Positions 8,496 through 16,494 are shown, counted from the stretch's first letter. The stretch: DNA of 64,000 bases from an uncultured Lachnospiraceae bacterium (GCA_946414885.1 CAMKQH010000007.1:62001-126000); one strand, 5' to 3'. Notes: generated by a model not told the origin, from the sequence alone. Translations and numbers: made by a program.

Positions 8496-9368
8496 ATGAA
8501 ATACCGGAATCTGAAATTGTCATTTACAATTGAGCATACGGAATTTACCGTGCTGAGCATCAGCTTGGAAAAAATGGTCACGCCGATCCCACGGCACAGC
8601 CACAGCAAGAACAGCTACGAGCTGCACTATGTTTCCTTTGGGCATGGGAAGCTGCTCGCGGGCGAGCAGACCTATGAGGTTGTCCCGGGGACCTTTTTTG
8701 TGACGGGTCCCGGAGTTTTTCACGAGCAAATTTCGGATCCTGACGACCCCATGACGGAGTACGGCGTTTATCTCCAAGTGAATCCGGAGGGGACTGCTGC
8801 CGCAAAGAAGGTGCAGCTGATCCGTGAGTTCCTGGAGCGGAAATTCTGGTTCGGCGAGGCCGCGCCCGGCATGCACGAGCTCATGAAGCAGATCCACAAT
8901 GAGCTGGAGCAACGCTCCATCGGTTACGAACTAGTGTTGCCAACGCTCCTGCAGCAGCTCATTCTTTTGATCTCAAGGGAATACTATCGCAAAGACTACC
9001 TGCAGGGTGAGGGTTCGGCCGCGCCTTCTTTTGAAATGCCCGCCGACCAGACTTACCTCACCATCGAGGAAGCCTTTTTGTATAACTACAAGGACTTGAC
9101 CTTGCCAAAATTGGCCTCCATGGTGAATCTCGGGATCCGCCAGACGGAGCGCCTTCTTCTAAAGCACTATAACAAGACGTTCGCGCAGAAAAAAACGGAG
9201 GCACGCATGTCCGCCGCCTGCCTTTTACTGCAGGATCCGTCGAACAGCATTGCCTCCGTCTCCGCTACTCTGGGATATTCCTCCCCGGAGCATTTTTCGA
9301 ATGCGTTCCAAAAATTCCATCACGCGTCGCCGTCAGCATACCGCAAATTACGCGGTACCAACCTTTGA
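8496..9368 (+). CDS. AraC-family transcriptional regulator with cupin sensor domain
   Basis: 290 residues. The ATG at 8496 is chosen over a GTG at 8475 because GAGAGG lies about seven bases before it. The N-terminal half (HSHSKNSYELHYVSFG, then VVPGTFFVTGPGVFHE) is a cupin-type ligand pocket. The C-terminal 100 residues carry the two AraC helix-turn-helix units: LTLPKLASMVNLGIRQTERL, then SIASVSATLGYSSPEHFSNA. It is one of only three convincing plus-strand genes. Its target is unknown; the sugar-dehydrogenase operon at 3.1-7.0 kb is the nearest candidate. Its stop is one base from the stop of the convergent lipoprotein gene. Confidence 0.85.
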   Translation: MKYRNLKLSFTIEHTEFTVLSISLEKMVTPIPRHSHSKNSYELHYVSFGHGKLLAGEQTYEVVPGTFFVTGPGVFHEQISDPDDPMTEYGVYLQVNPEGTAAAKKVQLIREFLERKFWFGEAAPGMHELMKQIHNELEQRSIGYELVLPTLLQQLILLISREYYRKDYLQGEGSAAPSFEMPADQTYLTIEEAFLYNYKDLTLPKLASMVNLGIRQTERLLLKHYNKTFAQKKTEARMSAACLLLQDPSNSIASVSATLGYSSPEHFSNAFQKFHHASPSAYRKLRGTNL

Positions 9369-9369
9369 T

Positions 9370-9828
9370 TTATTTTTTCACGTATTCCACCCAATCTTCT
9401 CCGTTTTCCTTAACCTTTAAAACGTCTCCCTCCAGCACGTACTCATAGTCGTGATCGTCGAACTTGATTTTATTTTCGTCCCACGTAAACTCCACCACGT
9501 CCTGAATGCTGACTTCCCCGGTGTGGTCGTCACGAAAGGCATAATAGATTTCCGAACTGACTTCCTCTCCTGCAAACTCCTCCGTATAAATCCTGGCATA
9601 CGTTCCAGAAGGACTGGCCGGCTTCCCGCTCTCTTCTCCGCCTTGGTTACCGACTTCCTTCTGCGCTGCTGTCCCGTCCTCGTTTTCGCTTACGATTTTT
9701 GTTGCCTCGATCTGCGCCTTAGAAGAAGCGTCTTCTGCTTCCGTTCCGCATGCGGCGCCAAACGTCAAAGCCGTCATTACCATTGCACAAGCAAATAATT
9801 TCACGATCATTTTTTTCTTCATTTTCAT
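9370..9828 (-). CDS. Small lipoprotein
   Basis: 152 residues. A type II signal peptide ends in the lipobox LTFGAAC (Cys about residue 27). A Ser/Glu/Gly-rich linker follows to about residue 75, then a compact domain (TYARIYTEEF to the C-terminus) rich in beta-strand pattern. AAAGGAG lies just before the ATG at 9828. The second Met (two codons in) is better spaced from it. Function unknown; probably surface exposed. Confidence 0.7.
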   Translation of the reverse strand: MKMKKKMIVKLFACAMVMTALTFGAACGTEAEDASSKAQIEATKIVSENEDGTAAQKEVGNQGGEESGKPASPSGTYARIYTEEFAGEEVSSEIYYAFRDDHTGEVSIQDVVEFTWDENKIKFDDHDYEYVLEGDVLKVKENGEDWVEYVKK

Positions 9829-9931
9829 GAGCTCCTTTTGCTAATAAGTATTTGAAAATTCATCCTTCACCCTTATTAGCCTCCAAAAGCCCACCGCGCG
9901 TTACAAAAATCTGAAAAAAATTTGCATCGCC

Positions 9932-10402
9932 TTATTCCGTGTCCGCCGGCAACAGCTCCTGATTGATCTCACTTACGTCCTTCCGAAGCTTCTTGTAGGC
10001 CATGGTGATCATGATCACGTGCGTCAGGCCGTAGCAGGCCAGCGTTAAAAAGAGCCCCAGGGGATAGCGCTGAAGTTGCCACAAAAGCATGGTGATCACT
10101 AGGCACGCCACGCTGGTGGTCAGAAAATAGATGATGCTCTGGATCACAAAACCAATCCGTTCCACGTCATAGATAAAAGTCATAATGGCAAAGGATGCGC
10201 TGATACATCCATACAAAAGCACGTTGACGTAGGCCGCCATGACAGACGTTGGAAACAGTGCCTGAAAGCTCGGTGAGATGGAGCAATAATCCTCAGCGCC
10301 CAACGCGTTCGCCACCGCGTCTATGATCAAATTTACGATGAGCCCCGAAAGAGAACCGATGACAAAACTGATGGCTCCGTTTTTTAATGCGTTCTTTATC
10401 AT
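9932..10402 (-). CDS. DUF3021-family membrane protein
   Basis: 156 residues with four hydrophobic segments (AISFVIGSLSGLIVNLIID; AAYVNVLLYGCISASFAI; IIYFLTTSVACLVITMLL; LFLTLACYGLTHVIMI). This pattern and its position right after a LytTR gene match DUF3021. In Firmicutes such membrane proteins usually accompany, and probably restrain, a LytTR DNA-binding protein. The start is uncertain: I use the ATG at 10402, but a TTG at 10414 is also in frame. A three-copy 16-bp repeat lies in the gap before it. Confidence 0.7.
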   Translation of the reverse strand: MIKNALKNGAISFVIGSLSGLIVNLIIDAVANALGAEDYCSISPSFQALFPTSVMAAYVNVLLYGCISASFAIMTFIYDVERIGFVIQSIIYFLTTSVACLVITMLLWQLQRYPLGLFLTLACYGLTHVIMITMAYKKLRKDVSEINQELLPADTE

Positions 10403-10443
10403 AATCAATCCCAACCTTTCCCTGCGGATTCCCGCATGGCTGC

Positions 10444-10491
10444 TTATTTCCTTTATGGATTATTTCCTTTATGGCTTATTTCCTTTATGTT
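10444..10491 (-). repeat. Three tandem copies of a 16-bp unit
   Basis: TTATTTCCTTTATGGA, TTATTTCCTTTATGGC and TTATTTCCTTTATGTT follow each other in the gap between the LytTR stop and the DUF3021 start. On the minus strand each unit contains AAAGGAAA, so the array presents several weak Shine-Dalgarno-like sites. Confidence 0.7.
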
Positions 10492-10507
10492 TTTCTTCCC
10501 CGGCGGC

Positions 10508-10963
10508 TTACGGCTTCTTTCCCCGTAGCAGCAGTTCCTTGAGCTTTGCTACGTTTCTTCTGGAGGTATAGGTCTCGTATCCGTTTTTCATGATCACCTT
10601 GATCGTTCCCGTGAGACTCACGTCGAGGCTTCGGATCTTCTTGTAATTCACGATCTCTGACTTGGAAATCCGGACGAAACATAAGGGTTCATACTCCTTT
10701 TCCAGCTCATAGAGCTTTTTGGAAATGACGTACTTCTTCTTGTCATCCATGGCCATGACGCGCTGTCCCTCCGCATAGAAGGAAATGACTTCCGCCAGTT
10801 GGATCACGCAGCGGTTTCCAACCTCGTCGGTACCCGTCAGCGACGCGTCAAAAAGGGCATGTAGCTGCCCCATGACGCTTTTCACTTCCTCGTTCATCAC
10901 ATCGTGACATACATGGACTTCCAATTCCTTATATTTTTCATTCAACTCAGATTTGATCTGCAC
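10508..10963 (-). CDS. LytTR-family DNA-binding regulator
   Basis: 151 residues, with a GTG start at 10963 preceded by GGTGAGG at seven bases. The C-terminal part (EVISFYAEGQRVMAMDDKKK, CFVRISKSEIVNYKKIRSLD, YTSRRNVAKLKELLL) is a complete LytTR domain, which binds DNA through beta-strands. There is no receiver domain. It is paired with DUF3021 immediately downstream and follows an ABC exporter operon. In this arrangement the pair commonly controls itself and the transporter. Confidence 0.85.
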   Translation of the reverse strand: MQIKSELNEKYKELEVHVCHDVMNEEVKSVMGQLHALFDASLTGTDEVGNRCVIQLAEVISFYAEGQRVMAMDDKKKYVISKKLYELEKEYEPLCFVRISKSEIVNYKKIRSLDVSLTGTIKVIMKNGYETYTSRRNVAKLKELLLRGKKP

Positions 10964-11003
10964 CCTGATACCTCACCTTATGCGACGACGCCGAATTCTA
11001 AAG

Positions 11004-11066
11004 AGCCGCGCAGTCCTCTCATAACTTAGATTCCTTCACGTCTAAGTATAGAGTATTTGCGCGGCT
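11004..11066 (-). other. Compound inverted repeat between ABC exporter and LytTR gene
   Basis: Outer arms AGCCGCGCA / TGCGCGGCT and inner arms ACTTAGA / TCTAAGT give a nested hairpin upstream of the LytTR start. It may end exporter transcription, or be the operator/leader of the LytTR-DUF3021 unit. The T-tract is short on both strands. Confidence 0.45.
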
Positions 11067-11081
11067 TTTACAATTACATAT

Positions 11082-11849
11082 TCACTGATCTGCCTTCATT
11101 CTGCTGCGGAAGGTCAAAACGGCAAGCGCCGCCATCGCAATCGCCGTAAGGGATACAATGAGTAGGGACTTTCCAAAGGTCTCCCAATGAAAATCCATTT
11201 GGATGGTACTTCTTGCCACCCTTGTGCAATACAGGAACGGCAGGCAGTTGCAGACCTTGAGGATCGGTCCGCCAACGCCTTCCGCGTCAAAGAACACGCC
11301 GCCCAAAAACGTTCCGGCAGAGACAATGACGGAGCAGACGCCGGGAGCTGATTTCTCGTTGAGGAGGGACCCAAAGATCAAGCCAATGGACAAAAACATG
11401 ATGGCTGACGGAATGCTAAGCAGGATCACCAAGAGGAGTCCTCCCACCTTTAATTCCACACCCGAGATCTTTGCAACCACGCAGGAGGAAAGCATGAGCA
11501 CAATGGCCTGAACGATGCTGATGAGAATCATCGGAAACATATATCCATTCGTAAAATCCCTGCTCTTCATCGGGGAAGCATACAGCCGCAAAAGGAAGGA
11601 AGTGCTCCTGTCCGTCGCCACCAAAATGGCGGTAAACAGCATGACAAAGGTCTGTCCAAAGATAAGGATCCCGCCCGACAGATTGTCAATGCGAAAGGTC
11701 ATCATGCCCGCCTCCTTGGGAATGCTCTCGTTGACCACCGACATGACGATCAGCATCAAGATCGGAAATGCGATGCAGAAAATATATCCCAGCACGTCCC
11801 TGGAAAGCTCGATCAGATTTCTTTTTGCAAATTGTAACGTCCTATTCAT
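11082..11849 (-). CDS. ABC-2 type exporter permease
   Basis: 255 residues. The ATG at 11849 is used (AGGAG eight bases upstream, inside the ATPase gene), so the start overlaps the end of the ATPase gene by eight bases. Six hydrophobic segments and the ABC2_membrane pattern are visible: an N-terminal NLIELSRDVLGYIFCIAFPI segment, and a conserved NEKSAPGVCSVIVSAGTFLGG region before a late FLYCTR loop. It pairs with the ATPase to export an unidentified substrate, often a drug or peptide in this class. Confidence 0.8.
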   Translation of the reverse strand: MNRTLQFAKRNLIELSRDVLGYIFCIAFPILMLIVMSVVNESIPKEAGMMTFRIDNLSGGILIFGQTFVMLFTAILVATDRSTSFLLRLYASPMKSRDFTNGYMFPMILISIVQAIVLMLSSCVVAKISGVELKVGGLLLVILLSIPSAIMFLSIGLIFGSLLNEKSAPGVCSVIVSAGTFLGGVFFDAEGVGGPILKVCNCLPFLYCTRVARSTIQMDFHWETFGKSLLIVSLTAIAMAALAVLTFRSRMKADQ

Positions 11850-12591
11850 GTTTTTCTTCTCCTTCCACCACTGACACAAACACGTTCTCCAGACCCTTCT
11901 GACCCGTCTTTTCCTCAAGCTCACCAAGAGTTCCCGTCATAATGATCTTTCCTTTGATCATGATCGCGATCCTGTCAGACAGGGCCTCAGCCTCCTCCAT
12001 GTAATGCGTCGTCAGGATGATCGTCCTGTTCTTTTTGATTTTCTCTATCTCGCGCCAAAGCTCTCTTCTTGCAAGCACGTCCAGCCCTAGCGTCGGTTCG
12101 TCCAGAAGAAGCACCTTGGGGTTGCCGATCATGGCCATCGCAATGGAAAGGCGTCTTTGCCAGCCGCCCGAAAGCTTGCCGGATTTGGTTCGGCGAACCT
12201 CTTCCAGCTTAAAATCCCGAAGGATTTCCTCCACCCGCTCCTCCCTCTTTTTCTTGTCAAATGCCTTGGGATCAAGGTAAATCCCCGCCATAAAGGAAAG
12301 ATTTTCCTCCACCGTAAGGTTCCTCGCGATGGCGGTGTCCTGAGTGGAGATGCCAACGATCTCCTTCACCCGGTCCCGCTCCTTTACCACGTCCCGCCCG
12401 TCAATCTTGGCAGTCCCGCCGCTTGGCTTTGTCAGACAGGACAGCATTTTGATCGTAGTCGACTTGCCCGCCCCGTTTACGCCAAGAAGCGAGAGCATCT
12501 CTCCTTCCTTGACGGTTAGATTGATATCGTCAACAGCCTTCTTCACTCCATAGTTCTTCGAGAGATTCTCTAAGACGATCATATTTTTCAT
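11842..12591 (-). CDS. ABC transporter ATP-binding protein (drug/antibiotic exporter type)
   Basis: 249 residues from the ATG at 12591, with AAAGGA nine bases upstream. Walker A is GVNGAGKS, the signature is LSGGWQRR, Walker B is VLLLDEP, the D-loop LGLD, and the H-loop TTH. LSGGWQRR is a variant of the usual LSGGQ/M signature. The frame stays open upstream to a GTG at 12915 through a 15-bp repeat encoding NIIEK units. I regard that extension as untranslated leader because the core begins normally (MIVLENLSKNYG) and has its own RBS. Confidence 0.85.
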   Translation of the reverse strand: MKNMIVLENLSKNYGVKKAVDDINLTVKEGEMLSLLGVNGAGKSTTIKMLSCLTKPSGGTAKIDGRDVVKERDRVKEIVGISTQDTAIARNLTVEENLSFMAGIYLDPKAFDKKKREERVEEILRDFKLEEVRRTKSGKLSGGWQRRLSIAMAMIGNPKVLLLDEPTLGLDVLARRELWREIEKIKKNRTIILTTHYMEEAEALSDRIAIMIKGKIIMTGTLGELEEKTGQKGLENVFVSVVEGEEKHE

Positions 12592-12630
12592 TTTTCCCAT
12601 TCCTTTCTTCTCCATGTCCTTCTTTTTTAC

Positions 12631-12810
12631 GTTCTTTTCTATTACGTTCTTTTCTATTACGTTCTTTTCTATTATGTTCTTCTCTATTATGTTCTTTTCT
12701 ATTATGTTCTTTTCTATTATGTTCTTCTCTATTATGTTCTTTTCTATTATGTTCTTCTCTATTATGTTCTTCTCTATTATGTTCTTCTCTATTATGTTCT
12801 TCTCCGTTAG
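12631..12810 (-). repeat. 15-bp minisatellite, 12 copies, in the exporter leader
   Basis: Units of the form GTTCTTYTCTATTAY repeat every 15 bp from 12631 to 12810. The copies vary at only two or three positions. They lie just upstream of the ABC ATPase start. Because 15 is a multiple of three, the minus strand stays open and would encode EKNII repeats if translated. The number of copies is likely to vary between strains by slippage. Confidence 0.9.
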
Positions 12811-12837
12811 GTTACTTTCTATCGTCCACCACATTTC

Positions 12838-13161
12838 CTGATACCTTACGGGCGTTTTCCCCGTTTTTATGTTTTCGCCCGTAGTCTTCTCCAATTCCTT
12901 ACGGGCGGTTTTCACATTTTCCTCTTTCTACCCGTAGTCTTCTCCAATTCCTTACGGGCGGTTTTCACATTTTCCTCTTTCTACCCGTAATCTTTTCCAA
13001 TTCCTTACGGGTGATTTTCGCATTTTCTTCTTTTCGCCCGTAGTCTTTTCCAATTCCTTACGGGTGGTTTTCACATTTTCCTCTTTCTACCCGTAATCTT
13101 TTCCAATTCCTTACGGGTGATTTTCGCATTTTCTTCTTTCCACCCGTAATCTTTTCCAATG
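12838..13161. repeat. Six-copy 53-bp tandem array with internal inverted motifs
   Basis: TTACGGG begins at 12846, 12899, 12952, 13005, 13058 and 13111. Its inverse CCCGTAA/G begins at 12878, 12931, 12984, 13037, 13090 and 13143. Every step is exactly 53 bp. Each unit can form a hairpin within itself (25-base loop) or with its neighbour (14-base loop). Copies differ by scattered substitutions. The period is not a multiple of three and stops occur in each frame, so the array is not coding. It sits upstream of the 15-bp array and the ABC exporter. Confidence 0.9.
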
Positions 13162-13316
13162 ATTCGTTCCCGCGAAGGGAAGATATGTTTTCTTACGCGA
13201 TCAACCAGGTTTCCTTTTCTGTTTTCTTGATCTGAGATCACTATATATCACCCTGCTTCACAAGAAAATGGTTTTGACGTAAGCGGCAGTTTTCGGCGAA
13301 CAAACGGTAAAAAAAC

Positions 13317-13352
13317 ACCCTGCAAACCGTTCTTTTTCACGGTTAGCAGGGT
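13317..13352 (-). terminator. Terminator of the BlaI/M56 operon
   Basis: Arms ACCCTGC-AAACCGT and ACGGTT-A-GCAGGGT with an eight-base loop, followed on the minus strand by GTTTTTTTACC. It closes the operon running from 15858 to 13564. The span 12592-13563 otherwise holds only the repeats listed here. Confidence 0.85.
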
Positions 13353-13413
13353 ATCAATGACCGTATAATCTTATTTGACGTTTTAATGAAGCTCCTTATT
13401 GTAGTTACTAATT

Positions 13414-13517
13414 AAGTCTTCTTACTAGGATTTCTTATTGGGATTTCTTATTGGGATTTCTTATTGGGATTTCTTATTGGGATTTCTTATTAAGTCTTCT
13501 TATTGGGATTTCTTATC
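13414..13517. repeat. 13-bp tandem repeat, eight units
   Basis: GGGATTTCTTATT is repeated perfectly four times at 13440-13491. Near copies occur on both sides (13414, 13427, 13492 and 13505), two of which read AAGTCTTCTTAYT. It lies in the 3' untranslated region between the membrane-protein stop and the operon terminator. Confidence 0.9.
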
Positions 13518-13563
13518 GAAGTTTTTTGAAGTTTTATTAAGGCTTCCTACTCGGACTTCTTTT

Positions 13564-14529
13564 TTATTCTCCATGAATTTTCTTCTCGCGGTTTACCATC
13601 TGGCAGATGAGGAGCGTGATCACGCCGGAGGCCAGAATGACCAGCACGTCGGCCGGTGCAACCACAGCTTTTCCCAAGCCCTGGAACAGAAAACCTTTTC
13701 CAAAGCGGTACAGGCTGCCGTTTAACAAAATGGTCTCGCCCACGTACATGACGATGGTAACCGCCATGGCGATGACCGAGGGAATGATCACGGAAACAAG
13801 CTTCCTTTTCCCGAGCGCGAAGGAGCCTGTAAACAAGCCCATGGTAACTCCAAGAAGCGCAAAGAATACCATCATGAGCGATGCGGAGATGGGAGAAACG
13901 ATCAGCTCGCCCGTGCGATAGAACGCCGTGAAGCATGCCCAGATGCACATTGCCAGAAAGATGACGGCAGCCACCGCCTGCAGGATCAGCGCTTTCTTTC
14001 TGCCATAATTCCCCGTGCGGATCATCTTCGCGAAACCGTAAAAACAATTCAAAAGCGAGGCAATGAGCACGACGGAGATCAGATAAAAGTGTAGCTTGAA
14101 GGCCGGATTATAACCGCCAAGCAGCACGTCAACCGCCTCCCAAGTTCTTGTCTGGTATCCTTCCGGCGGCACGTAGCAAAGGGACATTTGCCAGCTGGCC
14201 AGCGAGATCTTTGTCGTCTGCACCAGAACCTTTGTCTCCATCACATGCTCACAGACAAAGAAGATTATCACGGAGATAGCGACTCCAAACACAAAATCCA
14301 ATTTCTTGAAAAAGGCCTGCAACACTGGGATCAAAAGGACGCCAGCGATGAGCGCCACTGCGATCGGCGTGTATGGGATAACGTATTTCGGATACTCATC
14401 CTTAGGGATCAATCCGTCCTGCATCATTTTTACGAGCACGTGGATTCCCATGTAAATTGGATAAGCCGACAACAATGCGACCAGGAGCAGTGCAAACACA
14501 TAATATCTTCGATAATTCCGATCTTTCAT
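13564..14529 (-). CDS. Multi-pass membrane protein of the BlaI/M56 operon
   Basis: 321 residues from the ATG at 14529 (AAAGGAAGCTT before it), wholly downstream of the M56 stop with about a dozen bases between them. About eight transmembrane segments are spread along the whole length, with short loops. I do not recognise a family; the layout resembles ABC-2-like or export-associated membrane proteins. As the last gene under the BlaI operators it is probably the effector, or an added sensor, of that system. Confidence 0.65.
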   Translation of the reverse strand: MKDRNYRRYYVFALLLVALLSAYPIYMGIHVLVKMMQDGLIPKDEYPKYVIPYTPIAVALIAGVLLIPVLQAFFKKLDFVFGVAISVIIFFVCEHVMETKVLVQTTKISLASWQMSLCYVPPEGYQTRTWEAVDVLLGGYNPAFKLHFYLISVVLIASLLNCFYGFAKMIRTGNYGRKKALILQAVAAVIFLAMCIWACFTAFYRTGELIVSPISASLMMVFFALLGVTMGLFTGSFALGKRKLVSVIIPSVIAMAVTIVMYVGETILLNGSLYRFGKGFLFQGLGKAVVAPADVLVILASGVITLLICQMVNREKKIHGE

Positions 14530-14542
14530 AAGCTTCCTTTCC

Positions 14543-15496
14543 TCAGCCTGCATTTGTCAACAGAACGTACAGCAGGGCGATGATAAGCGCCGCAAAACCG
14601 GCAGCTGACAGTATCGTCATTTTTCGATAGGACAGTACGTTTTCAATGCGGGTGCGGACCTTTGCGCCGCCGAACGCTGACACAAACAAGCTTTTCCCCT
14701 GCGCGCAGTCAAGGAGCGTCCGCGCATATTCCTTGCGGTCTTTTTCCTCATATTTCGCGATCGCAGCCTCGTCGCAAGCCATCTCCACGTCCCCAAGAAA
14801 AGCCTTCAGGAAGATCCATGAAAAGGGATTGAACCAATGCACGACGGCAAGGAAAAAGCCAAGCATTCTCCACAGATTGTCATGGCGAAGAATATGTGTA
14901 TTCTCATGTTGCAACACGTATTTTAAGGCCTTGTCGTCACGGAAAGGATGCGCGTCATCGGCCCTCTGGCCTTCGATAAATGCCACCGGCAGAATGATCC
15001 GGGGCCTTAGGATCCCGTATACCGCCGGTCCCAATACCTTTTCGGAAACATAATACCCTTTTCCTGACGGTTTTGCATCCCTAACCTCGCGTTTCGTCGT
15101 GACGTACAGGATCGCAAGAGTGATCAGGAGTGCCGCAGCGATAACGATCCAAAGAAACGACGCGACCTCAAAGATCACCTCTAGGCGGTTTTCCTTATAG
15201 GTGATGGGAAAATAGGAATCCGCTGCCATGACCGCGTTTGTCATGGATAACTTGATCTCTTCCGTGGGCTGAAACACCGTGATGGTCCTTGTGGTCAGCC
15301 TTGAGATCAGGGACATCAGGCTGTAACGGCTACTGATCCCGAATGGAATGCACGCGCGCACTGCCGGAATGATCCACAGGAACACAAGACCCCTTTTCGG
15401 AAGCAGGTTTGTTTTCCTAATTACCATAACCAGCAATCCCATGAGGGATGCGATAATGCTCATGTTGAAGATCCAATAGAATATCTCACCAAGCAT
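14543..15496 (-). CDS. M56-family membrane metalloprotease (BlaR1-like)
   Basis: 317 residues. N-terminal transmembrane segments precede a cytoplasmic zinc protease domain with the HExxH motif HENTH in LQHENTHILRHDNLWR, and a downstream EMACDEAAI that supplies the third ligand. One more transmembrane segment is at the C-terminus (ILSAAGFAALIIALLYVLL). There is no penicillin-binding sensor domain, unlike true BlaR1. BlaR1-type proteases trigger cleavage of the BlaI repressor, and blaI is directly upstream with a five-base gap. ATG at 15496 is used; GTG at 15505 is an alternative. Confidence 0.85.
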   Translation of the reverse strand: MLGEIFYWIFNMSIIASLMGLLVMVIRKTNLLPKRGLVFLWIIPAVRACIPFGISSRYSLMSLISRLTTRTITVFQPTEEIKLSMTNAVMAADSYFPITYKENRLEVIFEVASFLWIVIAAALLITLAILYVTTKREVRDAKPSGKGYYVSEKVLGPAVYGILRPRIILPVAFIEGQRADDAHPFRDDKALKYVLQHENTHILRHDNLWRMLGFFLAVVHWFNPFSWIFLKAFLGDVEMACDEAAIAKYEEKDRKEYARTLLDCAQGKSLFVSAFGGAKVRTRIENVLSYRKMTILSAAGFAALIIALLYVLLTNAG

Positions 15497-15501
15497 GTGA
15501 C

Positions 15502-15858
15502 TCACCTTTCATTGATCAATTTCCGCAGCTCCTCGATCTCTTTGTCCGTCAGTTTCTCATCCTCCAAAAGTGCGGAAAAGAGTGCTTTTCTGGAACCTCC
15601 AAACACCTTGTTCAGCAGGCTTGTTGCAGCCTTTTTCTGCATTTCTTCCCTCGTAACTAACGGGGTGCAAAGAAACCCTGGCTCATCGCGCCGAAGGAAG
15701 CCCTTCGCCTCCAGCTTCTTGATCACGGTATAGGTCGTATTCTTGTTCCATCCGATGGAATCTGCCGCGATCAGGCTGACCTCCTTTGCGGAAAGCGGTC
15801 CCCTCTCCCATAAGATCTCCATTACCTTTTCTTCACTGTCAAACAGCTTCTCTTTCAT
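15502..15858 (-). CDS. BlaI/MecI-type winged-helix repressor
   Basis: 118 residues, starting at 15858 (GGAGG eight bases upstream). LFDSEEKVMEILWERGPLSA, then EVSLIAADSIGWNKNTTYTV and IKKLEAKGFLRRDEPG form the winged helix of the family. The C-terminal helices are for dimerisation. Such repressors bind dyads at their own promoter and are inactivated by the paired M56 protease. Three matching dyads lie 85-136 bases upstream, which supports self-repression. Confidence 0.9.
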   Translation of the reverse strand: MKEKLFDSEEKVMEILWERGPLSAKEVSLIAADSIGWNKNTTYTVIKKLEAKGFLRRDEPGFLCTPLVTREEMQKKAATSLLNKVFGGSRKALFSALLEDEKLTDKEIEELRKLINER

Positions 15859-15943
15859 CACGCCGCCTCCAAACGTTATGCTTTTGCTTCCACCCATCAC
15901 TTTGTACGTGCAACTCTTGATGGTTCTATTGTTGTTCTTGCAG

Positions 15944-16006
15944 ACTATTATAATAGTCCGTACTATTCTTGTAGTCCATACTATCATAATAGTCTGTCAA
16001 TGTCAA
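15944..16006 (-). promoter_or_regulatory. blaI promoter with three phased operator dyads
   Basis: TTGACA (16006-16001), a 17-base spacer and TAGTAT (15983-15978) form a strong promoter toward blaI. On the plus strand three 15-bp dyads of the form ACTATNNTNNTAGTC start at 15944, 15962 and 15980, exactly 18 bp apart. The third overlaps the -10 and spacer; the others lie downstream of the start point. The central part of the first is the perfect palindrome GACTATTATAATAGTC. Confidence 0.85.
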
Positions 16007-16030
16007 CCATTTTTACGAGACGCCTTTGAC

Positions 16031-16267
16031 CTATATTAGATTCTTCTCTATCTTCTTTATAATCTGCTTTACGTTCAGTGGACTCTCATCTGATTCCATG
16101 GAAAAAAGCAAATCCCGCCCAACAGTCACCCCACTTGCCTCATATTGAATTAATTTATGGATGGTCTTTTGAGCATATTCTACATCGGTAACTAACCCAA
16201 AATGCTCCCAATAAATAGTTTTCCTTTTCCTAAGATGAAGAAGCGCAAAATCAGGATAGACAATCAT
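16031..16267 (-). pseudogene. 5'-truncated PD-(D/E)XK-like nuclease remnant
   Basis: 78 codons remain. YPDFALLHLRKRKTIYWEHF, LVTDVEYAQKTIHKLIQYE and the SDESPLNVKQIIKKI ending match the C-terminal third of a clostridial protein family I recall, which has an ERVRSKSE block, then a YPDF strand and YWEH. The upstream two thirds are absent, and the sequence before the ATG shows no homology. The second window member at 34657-35235 is damaged in another way. The piece could be expressed as a small ORF, but I think it is a relic. Confidence 0.6.
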
Positions 16268-16494
16268 TTTTCTTCCCCCATTCTCTATGCTTCTTCCGCT
16301 CTACTCCAAAGCATTCTCTGTTTCAGCTCCATTGTTTCTGCTCCTTCCTTAGCATCTTTCTATTCCTTTATTTTTCTTCTAGAACTCCACCTCCGCTTTC
16401 CATCCTTCGTTAATCTTCCTCTCACTCCATGATCACCATGTCCATGTCTGTATCCTCAATTAAATGCATGCGATCACAAACATTTTGAATTATC

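Noticed and set aside
12614..12841. Plus-strand ORF through the 15-bp array encoding FFSIM repeats
   Set aside because: It is a by-product of a 15-bp repeat that lacks stops. There is no RBS and no recognisable protein.
13438..13725. Plus-strand ORF starting in the 13-bp repeat
   Set aside because: The first part is repeat-derived; the rest is antisense to the membrane-protein gene at 13564-14529.
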